From positions 1 through 11,890 of the forward strand of contig JAKLQB010000028.1 of the NCBI GenBank assembly GCA_022013615.1: DNA of 11,890 bases. The letters run 5' to 3'. Below the pieces are notes generated by a model. That model worked only from the letters and a program-made list of their open reading frames with translations, was not told the origin of the DNA and did not search any database. Source of the stretch: Desulfobacterales bacterium. GTDB taxonomy: Bacteria; Desulfobacterota; DSM-4660; Desulfatiglandales; Desulfatiglandaceae. The first letter of the stretch is position 1; each line of letters opens with the position of its first letter. The translations under genes and the position numbers were made by a program. Shown in pieces: positions 1 to 6,842 of this stretch.

Positions 1-357
1 CGCCATGCCATTGTTTTTCTCATATCCGACTGTATGGATACAGGTTTTGAGAGGTCATTGAGGCTGACAGCCAGGAAGCATGACCTCACAATTATCAGGG
101 TATCTGACCCTGCGGAAGACGCCATTCCCGATGTGGGTCTGGTCACCATTCGAGATCCTGAGACCGGGCATGTGGCGTTGATTAATACTCGAAGTAAGCG
201 GCTAAAGGAGCAGTGGCGAAATGCGCGCAAAGAGCAGGCTTCCCACCTCTCTGAACTCCTAAGAAGGGCAGGGGTTGACCTGGTGGATTTGTCCACAGAT
301 GGGCCGATAGTTGAGCCGTTGACGCGCCTTTTTGATCAGAGGAGAAAGCGGGTATGA
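1..357 (+). CDS. DUF58 domain protein, C-terminal part (5' end outside window)
   Basis: The reading frame is open from base 1 and ends at the TGA at 355-357, so this is the last 118 or so codons of a longer gene. The visible start reads RHAIVFLISDCMDTGFERSL and continues through a segment with VSDPAED and PDVGLVTIRDPETG. This is the characteristic C-terminal half of DUF58 proteins, a VWA-like fold in which a short beta strand ending in SD resembles a metal-site motif. The ATG at 34 is internal and is unlikely to be the true start. DUF58 genes typically lie between moxR and the VWA genes of Bat operons, which fits the genes that follow. The next gene starts in a 4-base ATGA overlap, so the two are probably translationally coupled. 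The molecular function of DUF58 proteins is not established; a cytoplasmic or membrane-associated role with MoxR is inferred from context. Confidence 0.88.
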   Translation, partial: RHAIVFLISDCMDTGFERSLRLTARKHDLTIIRVSDPAEDAIPDVGLVTIRDPETGHVALINTRSKRLKEQWRNARKEQASHLSELLRRAGVDLVDLSTDGPIVEPLTRLFDQRRKRV

Positions 358-1370
358 CGATTTCGGATTTTGGATTTTGGATTTCGGAATTAAAAAAATG
401 CGTATCCCTTTCGCATTTAAAAGTAATTTCGCCTTCTGTCTTCTGTCTTCTGTTTTCTCTTATTCTTGCCCTTCTTGCCTGGACTCCTCTTTCAGGTTCC
501 CAGGGTGCTATGGAGGGTTCCAGGCCGGGCCTTACCGCTTCCCTGGATCGAGATTCGGCCAGAGTGGGCAGCAAGGTGATCCTCACCCTTAGCTATCGTC
601 TTCCTGCGGGAGCAGGGTTTTCTGATATTCCGGAAATAAAGGGTCTTGAGGACCTTACACACATGGACCGTGAAATGGGGCCGGATGAGATCAGGCTCAC
701 CCTGTTGGTGGACCAACTGGGTTCATGGAAGACAGGGCCAATCTCCATGAGTTATCTGGACAAAGATGGAAAGACCCAGGTGCTGACAACTGACCCGGTA
801 TCACTTACTGTATTGTCTAACCTGGGAGGGAAACCCGAAGAAGCTGAACTCAGGCCCATCCAGGGGATTATTCCCATAACCCCTCTATGGTGGAAATACG
901 TACTATGGGTCGCCGGTATAGCTGGACTTTTACCGATGGTGTTTGGTCTTCTCTGGTGGTACCACAAGAGACGCCGCAAGGAACTCTCAGCCATGGCTCA
1001 GGATCCGGCGCATGTATGGGCAAAAAAGGAGATTGAACACCTGGAGGCCCAAGGACTTTTTGAGAAGGGGCAAGCCAAGGCATTCTATTTCCGTTTTTCT
1101 GAAATAGTGAGACGATACCTGGAGGCCATAAGGGGCTTTCCGGCCGCTGAATTCACCACAGAAGAGATCACTTCGTGTATAGATAACGAACAGGATCGAA
1201 AACTTTTGCCCTTACTGCGGCAGGCTGATCTGGTTAAATTTGCAGACACAATCCCCACACCGGCCAGAAAAGAGGAAGAGGTAAATACCGCGCTTGCCTA
1301 TATTCATGAGACCAGCCCGGGTCCGGAGGCAGGCAATTCATCAGTCGGGCAGCAGAGGACTCCCACATGA
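354..1370 (+). CDS. BatD-like / DUF4381-like membrane protein of Bat operon
   Basis: The product has 338 residues. It has a hydrophobic N-terminal stretch (about residues 24-44) that can serve as signal peptide or anchor, then a beta-rich Ig-like periplasmic region (about 56-155) resembling the repeats of BatD. A transmembrane helix follows at about 178-203, then the basic stop-transfer WWYHKRRRKE and a helical cytoplasmic domain (about 215-320) of the kind found in DUF4381-type proteins. Genes of this type sit between DUF58 and the first VWA gene in many Bat operons. The start overlaps the previous stop (ATGA) and has GGAG at 341-344. It is the only in-frame ATG before residue 53, and no GTG or TTG lies between. 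Residues 2-11 are encoded by a GATTTTGG-type repeat, and the hydrophobic stretch contains a CTTCTGT heptamer tract. The first 45 residues are therefore unlikely to be conserved. The exact function is unknown; a partner role for the VWA proteins is inferred. Confidence 0.8.
   Translation: MTISDFGFWISELKKCVSLSHLKVISPSVFCLLFSLILALLAWTPLSGSQGAMEGSRPGLTASLDRDSARVGSKVILTLSYRLPAGAGFSDIPEIKGLEDLTHMDREMGPDEIRLTLLVDQLGSWKTGPISMSYLDKDGKTQVLTTDPVSLTVLSNLGGKPEEAELRPIQGIIPITPLWWKYVLWVAGIAGLLPMVFGLLWWYHKRRRKELSAMAQDPAHVWAKKEIEHLEAQGLFEKGQAKAFYFRFSEIVRRYLEAIRGFPAAEFTTEEITSCIDNEQDRKLLPLLRQADLVKFADTIPTPARKEEEVNTALAYIHETSPGPEAGNSSVGQQRTPT
359..391 (+). repeat. GATTTTGG-type dispersed repeat fragment within a gene start
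   Basis: The bases read GATTTCGGATTTTGGATT followed by another TTGGATTTCGGAATT unit, a periodic 7-8 base pattern. Similar tracts are, to my knowledge, common intergenic repeats in genomes of this kind and give the recurrent translation 'DFGFWI'. Here the tract lies directly after the start codon of the gene at 354-1370 and is read through as SDFGFWISEL. Membership of a repeat family is inferred; the periodicity is visible. Confidence 0.6.
433..453 (+). repeat. Three tandem copies of heptamer CTTCTGT in a signal-peptide region
   Basis: Three perfect copies of CTTCTGT occupy 433-439, 440-446 and 447-453. They lie inside the hydrophobic N-terminal region of the gene at 354-1370. A gain or loss of one 7-base unit would shift the reading frame. 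Loss of one copy would put the alternative ATG at 398 in frame with the body of the gene. Slippage is a possibility, not something shown here. Confidence 0.75.
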
Positions 1371-2362
1371 TGTTCAGGTTTGCCTACCCGGTGCTTCTAT
1401 TCATGCTTGTTGTGGTGGCGGGATGGGTCGCAGTTTCCCTGTGGAGAAAACCCTCAAGTATCACATATTCCACTGCTTCTGGATTGGCCCAGTTGGCGGG
1501 GAAGGGCAATCATTTTTTGGGCAGGGTGCCTATGGTGCTCAGGGCAGTTTGCCTCGTCCTCTTGATACTGGCTGCCTCCCGGCCCCAGTTCTATAATGTC
1601 TCCAGGGACATACGGTCTCCAGGAGTAGATATCGTGCTCTGCCTTGACACCTCAGGCTCCATGCAGGCCCTGGATTTTCAGTTAGATGGGGGACCGGTTT
1701 CCCGGCTTACGGCTGTTAAGAAAGTAGTCAGTGATTTTATTGAGAAAAGGGCAATGGACAGGATCGGTCTTGTGGTTTTTGGAGAAGAGGCGTTCACCCA
1801 GTCTCCTCTGACCATGGATAAGGGGCTCCTTCTGGGTTTGGTGAAAAAAATGGAGATCGGCATGGCCGGTGACCAAACCGCAATTGGCTCAGCAATTGCC
1901 ATCGGAGGCAAAAGGCTAAAAGACCTTAAGGCCAAATCCCGAATACTGATTCTCCTTACGGACGGAAGAAATAATGCAGGCAGCATAACACCCGAGCAGG
2001 CTGCTGATGCGGTACAGGCGTTGGGTGTAAAGATCTATGCCATTGGTGTCGGAGGGAAGGGGCCAGCCCCTTTCAAGGTCAAGACATTGTTTGGCACCAG
2101 CATCGTTCATCAGAGGGTAGATCTGGATGAAAAGACGTTAATGAGTGTGGCAAATATCGGGCAGGGAAAGTATTTCAGGGCGGCCGATAGCGATCGGCTG
2201 TCAGAGATATACAATATCATAGATCAGCAGGAAAAGACCGAGATCAAGGTCAAAGAATTTTTCCATTTCCGGGAGCTCTATTACTACTTTCTTATCCCGG
2301 CACTTATTTTGTTAGGGCTGGAAATTTTTCTGAGGACCACTATCTTAAGGGTGATTCCATGA
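1367..2362 (+). CDS. batA: BatA, membrane-anchored von Willebrand factor A protein
   Basis: The product has 331 residues. Two hydrophobic N-terminal segments (about 8-25 and 55-72) are followed by a VWA domain (about 87-285) and a C-terminal transmembrane helix (about 306-323). The MIDAS metal site is complete: DTSGS at 94-98, a threonine at 171 (DQTAIGSA) and the aspartate of LLTDG at 199. Mg2+-dependent partner binding is therefore plausible. The segment SRPQFYNVSRDIRSPGVDIV ahead of the metal site is typical of BatA/BatB proteins. The start codon overlaps the preceding stop (ATGA at 1367-1370), with AGAGGA about 7 bases upstream. A second ATG follows immediately, so the N-terminus could be one residue shorter. 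The gene overlaps batB by 4 bases. In Bacteroides and Leptospira relatives, Bat proteins are linked to stress or oxygen tolerance, but the mechanism is not settled. Assignment as BatA rather than BatB rests on gene order. Confidence 0.92.
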   Translation: MMFRFAYPVLLFMLVVVAGWVAVSLWRKPSSITYSTASGLAQLAGKGNHFLGRVPMVLRAVCLVLLILAASRPQFYNVSRDIRSPGVDIVLCLDTSGSMQALDFQLDGGPVSRLTAVKKVVSDFIEKRAMDRIGLVVFGEEAFTQSPLTMDKGLLLGLVKKMEIGMAGDQTAIGSAIAIGGKRLKDLKAKSRILILLTDGRNNAGSITPEQAADAVQALGVKIYAIGVGGKGPAPFKVKTLFGTSIVHQRVDLDEKTLMSVANIGQGKYFRAADSDRLSEIYNIIDQQEKTEIKVKEFFHFRELYYYFLIPALILLGLEIFLRTTILRVIP

Positions 2363-3351
2363 CGTTTGCCCATTTGTGGATATTGCATTTTCTGTGGCTT
2401 TTACCTGTGGCCGCCTTTGTCCTTGTGGTCCACGGCCGGCAAAAAAAGAAGGCCATTGATCGGATTGCCGATCCTGATCTTTTGATCCGGTTGACTGGAA
2501 AGGATCAGATGGGGCGCCGGTTCGTAAAGGGGCTTCTCTTGCTGATTTCTTTGGGCTTCATGGTTTTTGCACTGGCAGGTCCACGCTGGGGGAGTCATTA
2601 CCAGGAGGTCAGTCAAAAGGGAGTGGACATCATGATCCTTGTGGATGTTTCGCCCAGCATGCTGGTGGAGGATATCAAGCCTAACCGACTTGAGCGGGCC
2701 AGAAGGGAGATCCTGGATCTTCTACGGGTAGTCCAGGGGGACCGGGTGGGCCTGGTGGCATTTTCCGGGGCTGCATTTGTTCAGTGCCCTTTAACACTGG
2801 ACTATGCCGCGCTCGAGATGTTCCTGGGTGCGCTGCAACCGGATCTTATCCCCGTTCCAGGGACGGACCTTGGAGCTGCCATTGAAACCGCTATTTCTTC
2901 CTTTGACTTTGAAACAGAAACCGACAGGGTCATCCTCCTCATCACAGATGGGGAGGACAACGAAAAAAAAGGGTTTGAGGCAGCCCAAAAGGCAACCGGC
3001 AAAGGGGTCAAGATATTTGTTTTTGGCATGGGAGAGACCGCGGGAGGGCCGATTCCGGCCGAGGATGGGAAAGGCGGGTTTAAAAAGGATGAAGCGGGCA
3101 AACTGATTTTATCTAAGCTTGAAGAAAAAAGCCTTAAGAAAATTGCCTCCGCGGCCGGGGGGACATATGCACGATCTGTGGCCGGGGATCTGGACCTGGA
3201 TGTTCTTTATTTTGAAGGGATCAAATCCAGGACAGAAGCCCGGACTCTCAAGAGCGGTAAGATCAAGGTTTATGAAGAACGTTTTACATTTTTTCTGTTG
3301 GCCGCTTTCTTGTTCTTATTTCTGGAAGGCCTGATTCTTGAGAGGAAATAA
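2359..3351 (+). CDS. batB: BatB, membrane-anchored von Willebrand factor A protein
   Basis: The product has 330 residues and the same layout as BatA. An N-terminal hydrophobic segment (about 7-25) and a second one (about 57-74) come first, then the VWA domain (about 88-290) and a C-terminal helix (about 308-326). MIDAS residues are present: DVSPS at 96-100, a threonine at 169 (PGTDLG) and the aspartate of LITDG at 197. Family hallmarks include LAGPRWG before the domain, VEDIKPNRL after the metal site, and the PIPAEDGKGG loop followed by LSKLEEKSLKKIA. The gene starts inside the batA stop (ATGA at 2359-2362), which implies coupled translation and roughly equal output. Two VWA proteins made in tandem suggest a heteromeric assembly; this is inference. 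Downstream comes a 75-base repeat-containing gap, the largest internal break in the operon. Confidence 0.92.
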   Translation: MTFAHLWILHFLWLLPVAAFVLVVHGRQKKKAIDRIADPDLLIRLTGKDQMGRRFVKGLLLLISLGFMVFALAGPRWGSHYQEVSQKGVDIMILVDVSPSMLVEDIKPNRLERARREILDLLRVVQGDRVGLVAFSGAAFVQCPLTLDYAALEMFLGALQPDLIPVPGTDLGAAIETAISSFDFETETDRVILLITDGEDNEKKGFEAAQKATGKGVKIFVFGMGETAGGPIPAEDGKGGFKKDEAGKLILSKLEEKSLKKIASAAGGTYARSVAGDLDLDVLYFEGIKSRTEARTLKSGKIKVYEERFTFFLLAAFLFLFLEGLILERK

Positions 3352-3358
3352 TACTCTT

Positions 3359-3374
3359 TGACAGGATGACAGGA
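3359..3374 (+). repeat. TGACAGGA tandem pair between batB and batC
   Basis: TGACAGGA occurs twice back to back at 3359-3366 and 3367-3374. The pattern matches the TTGACAGGAT-type dispersed repeats I know from environmental bacterial genomes. It lies 8 bases after the batB stop. Family membership is from recall, but the tandem pair itself is visible. Confidence 0.5.
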
Positions 3375-3385
3375 GTCTATTTTAT

Positions 3386-3413
3386 CTCACACAGAGCCGC
3401 AGAGCTCGCTGAG
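3386..3413 (+). repeat. CACAGAGCCGCAGAG-type dispersed repeat fragment
   Basis: The bases CTCACACAGAGCCGCAGAG followed by CTCGCTGAG resemble a second widespread non-coding repeat type based on CACAGAG and CGCAGAG units. It fills most of the remaining batB-batC gap and ends just before the batC start. There is no strong ribosome binding site between it and the batC ATG at 3427. Confidence 0.45.
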
Positions 3414-3426
3414 AAAACAAAGTGAT

Positions 3427-4290
3427 ATGAGAACTCTACAGATATTAACAGGTATTCTGTTTTTCGGCTTCTTCTATTCCTGCCTTGCTCTGGCTGCAGA
3501 GAACCCCGACGAACTTTATGGGCAGGGTCGGTTTGAGGAAGCTGAAAAGGCATATTCCCGTTCGGATATGGATAACCCGAAGGATATCCGCTATCGGTAC
3601 AACCGCGGATGCGCCGCTTACCAGAATTCTGATTTTAAGGGGGCCATGGCTGCCTTTTCCAGCGTATTAAGAAGATCCGACAGTGAAGAAATTCAGTTTA
3701 AGGCCGACTACAATCTCGGTAACGCCGCATTCAAAGAGGGCAATTTTGAATCTGCCGTGGAACAATACAAGGAAGCCCTTTTGTCAAATCCTGAGAGTGA
3801 GGATGCGAAGTACAACTTAGAGCTTGCCTTGCGGGAACTGGAAAAACTCAAGAAAAAGAAGACTGAGAAACAAGAAAAGGAGGGCCAAAAAAAGACTGGC
3901 CAATCAAAAGACACAGGGGATACTTCCAGTTCCGGGGAAAAAGGGGAAGACTCTGAGCAGAAGCAAGCTCAAGGGCAGGATAAAAAGAACAGCAAAGATC
4001 AAAAGCAATCCGGAAAACAAGAGGATGATAAAGAGACAAGCCATGAAAGGCCGGATGAGGGCCAAAAGGCAGAACAGGATACATCCAGGGATTTATCAGG
4101 GGAGTTAGGGCCACTTCAAGCCATGCCTGAGCAGGATGAAGAGCAAACCCCTGATCAACCTGGGGCCGTGCTTGACAGGAAAAAGGCCGAGGCCTTGCTG
4201 GATAATCTCAAGGAGGACCGATCCAGGTTCTTGCGGTTTCAGATCCCTGAAGATAAAAAACATGGCGTTCGATCCGGAAAAGATTGGTAA
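3427..4290 (+). CDS. batC: BatC, TPR protein with charged tail
   Basis: The product has 287 residues. The N-terminus (1-24) is a signal peptide or anchor, with a likely cleavage after ALA. Two to three TPR motifs follow at about 26-135, with the pattern YNLGNAAFKEGNFESAVEQY. Residues about 138-245 form a low-complexity segment very rich in Lys, Glu, Gln, Asp and Ser. A conserved-looking C-terminal element then reads KKAEALLDNLKEDRSRFLRF and ends in GKDW. BatC proteins share this plan of TPRs, a charged linker and a short C-terminal helix. The TPRs probably mediate protein contacts with the VWA or BatD partners on the periplasmic side. The upstream context is unusual: a 75-base repeat-containing gap and a weak Shine-Dalgarno sequence, so its output may differ from that of batAB. 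The stop is 6 bases before batD. The Cys at 19 has a poor lipobox context, so a lipoprotein is unlikely. Confidence 0.85.
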   Translation: MRTLQILTGILFFGFFYSCLALAAENPDELYGQGRFEEAEKAYSRSDMDNPKDIRYRYNRGCAAYQNSDFKGAMAAFSSVLRRSDSEEIQFKADYNLGNAAFKEGNFESAVEQYKEALLSNPESEDAKYNLELALRELEKLKKKKTEKQEKEGQKKTGQSKDTGDTSSSGEKGEDSEQKQAQGQDKKNSKDQKQSGKQEDDKETSHERPDEGQKAEQDTSRDLSGELGPLQAMPEQDEEQTPDQPGAVLDRKKAEALLDNLKEDRSRFLRFQIPEDKKHGVRSGKDW

Positions 4291-4296
4291 ATACAA

Positions 4297-6048
4297 ATGA
4301 AAAAATCAATTTTACTGATCATATTGCTTTCTATGTTCTTTCACGTCCCCTGTCTGGCCAGTGGAGATGTGTCTGTGACGCTCAAGCTGGACCGACCGGA
4401 AGCCACCCTGCTCGATTCCATAACTATGGTGGTGAGCGTGTCCGGAGCCCGGAAAAGCGACACGCAACCCACCCTAAAAGGTCTGGAAGACTTTAATGTC
4501 AGGGCAGGTGGGACTTCAAGCCGCATTGAGATCATTAACGGCAAGGTCAATGCAGGGGTTGATTACACCTATGCCCTTCAGCCGAAAAAAACCGGGGCTT
4601 TTACCATAGGACCGGCAGAGGTGAAGGTCAAAGGCAAGACTATTAAAAGCAATGCTGAGACCTTGACAATCGTTAAGTCGATCCAATCCCCGGACGTTGA
4701 CAGGGGGGCTCTTTTTTTAAGCGCCGCGCTTTCGCCCAAACAGGTTTTTGTTGAAGAACAGGCCATATACACACTGAAACTCTTCCGTCAGGCCCGGGTC
4801 GGCGATATCTCCCTGGGCCTCCCGGAAGCGGAACATTTGACCTTCAAACAACTCGGGAAACCAGTGGAATATCAGAGTGTATATAAGGGCCAATCTTACC
4901 AGGTCCTGGAGGTGAGATATGCTTTGGTTTCTTCGAGAGAAGGTATTTATGGAATCAGACCTTCAAGAATGAGTATGACGGTCTTCCAGTCGGGGCGCAA
5001 ATCCTCCCGGGGCCTTTTTGATGACCCTTTTTTTTCTTTTTCTTCCGGTCAGCCTGTAACCATCTCAAGCGAGCCTCTGGAATTGAATGCACTCCCTCTT
5101 CCCCAAAAAGGACGGCCAACCGATTTTAGTGGGCTCGTGGGCAACTATAAAATAGAATCCCATTTGGAGCCGTCAAAGATAAGGGCAGGGGAATCTGCGA
5201 CCATGACGGTACTGCTGAGCGGTCGAGGAAATGTTAAGCGTATACCTGATCTGAAGCTGCCTGAGCTGGAGGAAATCAAGGTCTATGCCGACCAACCGGT
5301 TCTGATGGAAGAAACTGATTCCAAGGGACTGTTCGGCTCAAAGACTATGAAATGGGCCTTAGTGCCCGAAAAAGAAGGTGAGTACCAGATCCCCTCCCTC
5401 TCCATCAGTTTTTTTGATACTACAGGCAAACAATACCGCGTTATTAAGAGCCCGGTCCTTTCCCTTTCTGTCCTGCCGGTCGAGAAGGCCCAGGCTCAGG
5501 TCTCCCAGGATGTTTTAAAGGGACATAAGACTGAAGGACCTGGCAAGCAGGAAGTAAAGGAATTGGGTCACGATATTCTCCCTGTGCATACATCCATCAA
5601 AAACTTACATTCTGGAACCCGGTCTGGCATTGAGGGGTTAGTTTTCTGGCTAATTCTAATTATTCCCCTTTTTGCCTACGCAGCTACCTTCTTGATTCAG
5701 AAATTCCACAGGAAAACCACTGTATCAGTGGCAGCAGCGAGGGCAAGAAAGGCCGCAAAAGCATTGACCCAACAGTGCCGTAAAGGAGAACTCAGCTCAA
5801 ACGATCTGACTTCTTCTATCCGGCGGTACCTGAATGAGCGATTTGATCTGTCCCTCGGTTCTCTGACGTCGGATGAGGCGGCAGATATTGTGGTATCAAA
5901 GGGAGTAAGTGCTGCAACTGCAGAGAGATTGAGGACCGCGCTTCAAGAACTTGAAGATGCCATTTATACAGGAAAAGGACAGGAGACCTGTGACATGGGA
6001 GGAGATATCCCCAAACTCATTAAGCAGATTGAGAAGGAAATCCGGTGA
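4297..6048 (+). CDS. batD: BatD, large periplasmic protein with C-terminal anchor
   Basis: The product has 583 residues. It has a clear signal peptide (1-22, cleavage near CLASG) and a long beta-rich periplasmic portion (about 23-440) made of several Ig-like repeats. A transmembrane helix lies at about 447-467, followed by a basic helical cytoplasmic domain (about 470-583). Typical BatD features include VSVTLKLDRPEATLLDSITM near the start, the YALQPKKTGAFTIGPAEVKV block, and an internal repeat of the same plan near IESHLEPSKIRAGESATM. The length suits the family. The C-terminal region, with SSIRRYLNERFDL, looks like the cytoplasmic domain of the gene at 354-1370, so the operon has a large and a small protein of the same architecture. 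batD starts 6 bases after batC and its TGA overlaps the GTG start of batE. A scaffold role for the VWA proteins is inferred; no enzymatic motif is visible. Confidence 0.88.
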   Translation: MKKSILLIILLSMFFHVPCLASGDVSVTLKLDRPEATLLDSITMVVSVSGARKSDTQPTLKGLEDFNVRAGGTSSRIEIINGKVNAGVDYTYALQPKKTGAFTIGPAEVKVKGKTIKSNAETLTIVKSIQSPDVDRGALFLSAALSPKQVFVEEQAIYTLKLFRQARVGDISLGLPEAEHLTFKQLGKPVEYQSVYKGQSYQVLEVRYALVSSREGIYGIRPSRMSMTVFQSGRKSSRGLFDDPFFSFSSGQPVTISSEPLELNALPLPQKGRPTDFSGLVGNYKIESHLEPSKIRAGESATMTVLLSGRGNVKRIPDLKLPELEEIKVYADQPVLMEETDSKGLFGSKTMKWALVPEKEGEYQIPSLSISFFDTTGKQYRVIKSPVLSLSVLPVEKAQAQVSQDVLKGHKTEGPGKQEVKELGHDILPVHTSIKNLHSGTRSGIEGLVFWLILIIPLFAYAATFLIQKFHRKTTVSVAAARARKAAKALTQQCRKGELSSNDLTSSIRRYLNERFDLSLGSLTSDEAADIVVSKGVSAATAERLRTALQELEDAIYTGKGQETCDMGGDIPKLIKQIEKEIR

Positions 6049-6842
6049 GAAGATATATCTGCTTGACTATAACCATCATTGCGATAACTTTTTTTTCGGG
6101 GCTTGATGCTGAGGCCCAGACCAATGGATGGGAAGACCTGTTTTTTAGGGCCAATCAGGCATTTAAGGAAAGTCATTATCAGGATGCCATTGACGGATAT
6201 GAACAGTTAGCCCAAACAGGACATGAAAACGGGCACATCTATTACAACCTTGGAAATGGCTATTTTCGACTGAATCAACTTGGGCAGGCCATTCTTAACT
6301 ATGAACGGGCCCGGATTCTCATACCGCGAGATGCGGACCTGAATTTTAATCTCCGCCTTGCCAGGGATCAGATCCAGGATGCCATTGCCGAACCCCAGGG
6401 CTTCATCCAAATGGCCTTTTTCTGGTTGGACTCTTTGAGCCTGCAGGAGGTTTTTTGGGGCTTTGGCATAGTAAACGTCCTTTTCTGGGGCATTCTCCTC
6501 ATAAGGCTATTCCATCGCTCCGAGTGGAACTACTATCTGTCCCTCGTATTCCTTGTTCTATGGCTCATCGGTGGGGCCTCCTTTGGATTAAAATGGTACC
6601 AGGTGTGGACCGATGGCCGTGCCGTTATTTTGAAAAAAGAGGTTAATATCCTGTCTGGCCCTGATATTCAGGATACAGTTCTTTTTAAGCTCCACGAAGG
6701 GACTATCGTGCATCACGAAAGGTCTGAGGATGGGTGGTTTCTGATTCGTCTGCCGGATAAGAAAAGAGGCTGGGTGGAGGCCGAGGCGGTTGAACAGATA
6801 AAAAGAGGCCCCACGGTCCTGCCAGGTGGAAGTCATAATTAG
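6045..6842 (+). CDS. batE: BatE-like TPR and SH3-domain membrane protein
   Basis: The product has 265 residues. It starts with GTG at 6045, overlapping the batD stop (GTGA), with AAGGA at 6034-6038 as ribosome binding site. A signal peptide (1-25, cleavage near AEAQ) leads into TPR motifs at about 28-105 (YYNLGNGYFRLNQLGQAILNY type). Two transmembrane helices follow at about 137-154 and 162-182. A C-terminal bacterial SH3-like domain spans about 190-252, with ILSGPDIQDTVLFKLHEGT and the closing RGWVEAEAVE. Two helices would return the chain to the periplasm, so the SH3-like domain should face the cell wall, where such domains often bind peptidoglycan or peptide ligands. This fits the known TPR-TM-TM-SH3 plan of BatE. 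It is the last gene of the cluster; a 294-base intergenic region follows. The topology and the wall-binding idea are inference. Confidence 0.85.
   Translation: MRRYICLTITIIAITFFSGLDAEAQTNGWEDLFFRANQAFKESHYQDAIDGYEQLAQTGHENGHIYYNLGNGYFRLNQLGQAILNYERARILIPRDADLNFNLRLARDQIQDAIAEPQGFIQMAFFWLDSLSLQEVFWGFGIVNVLFWGILLIRLFHRSEWNYYLSLVFLVLWLIGGASFGLKWYQVWTDGRAVILKKEVNILSGPDIQDTVLFKLHEGTIVHHERSEDGWFLIRLPDKKRGWVEAEAVEQIKRGPTVLPGGSHN

Noticed and set aside
433..453. Heptamer tract considered as part of a CRISPR-like or satellite array
   Set aside because: There are only three contiguous 7-base units with no spacers and no nearby cas genes, so it is a simple tandem repeat.
3358..3385. Candidate promoter TTGACA - 16 bases - TTTTAT upstream of batC
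   Set aside because: The -35-like hexamer is created by the TGACAGGA repeat pair and the -10 matches only 4 of 6 bases, so it is not reported as a feature.
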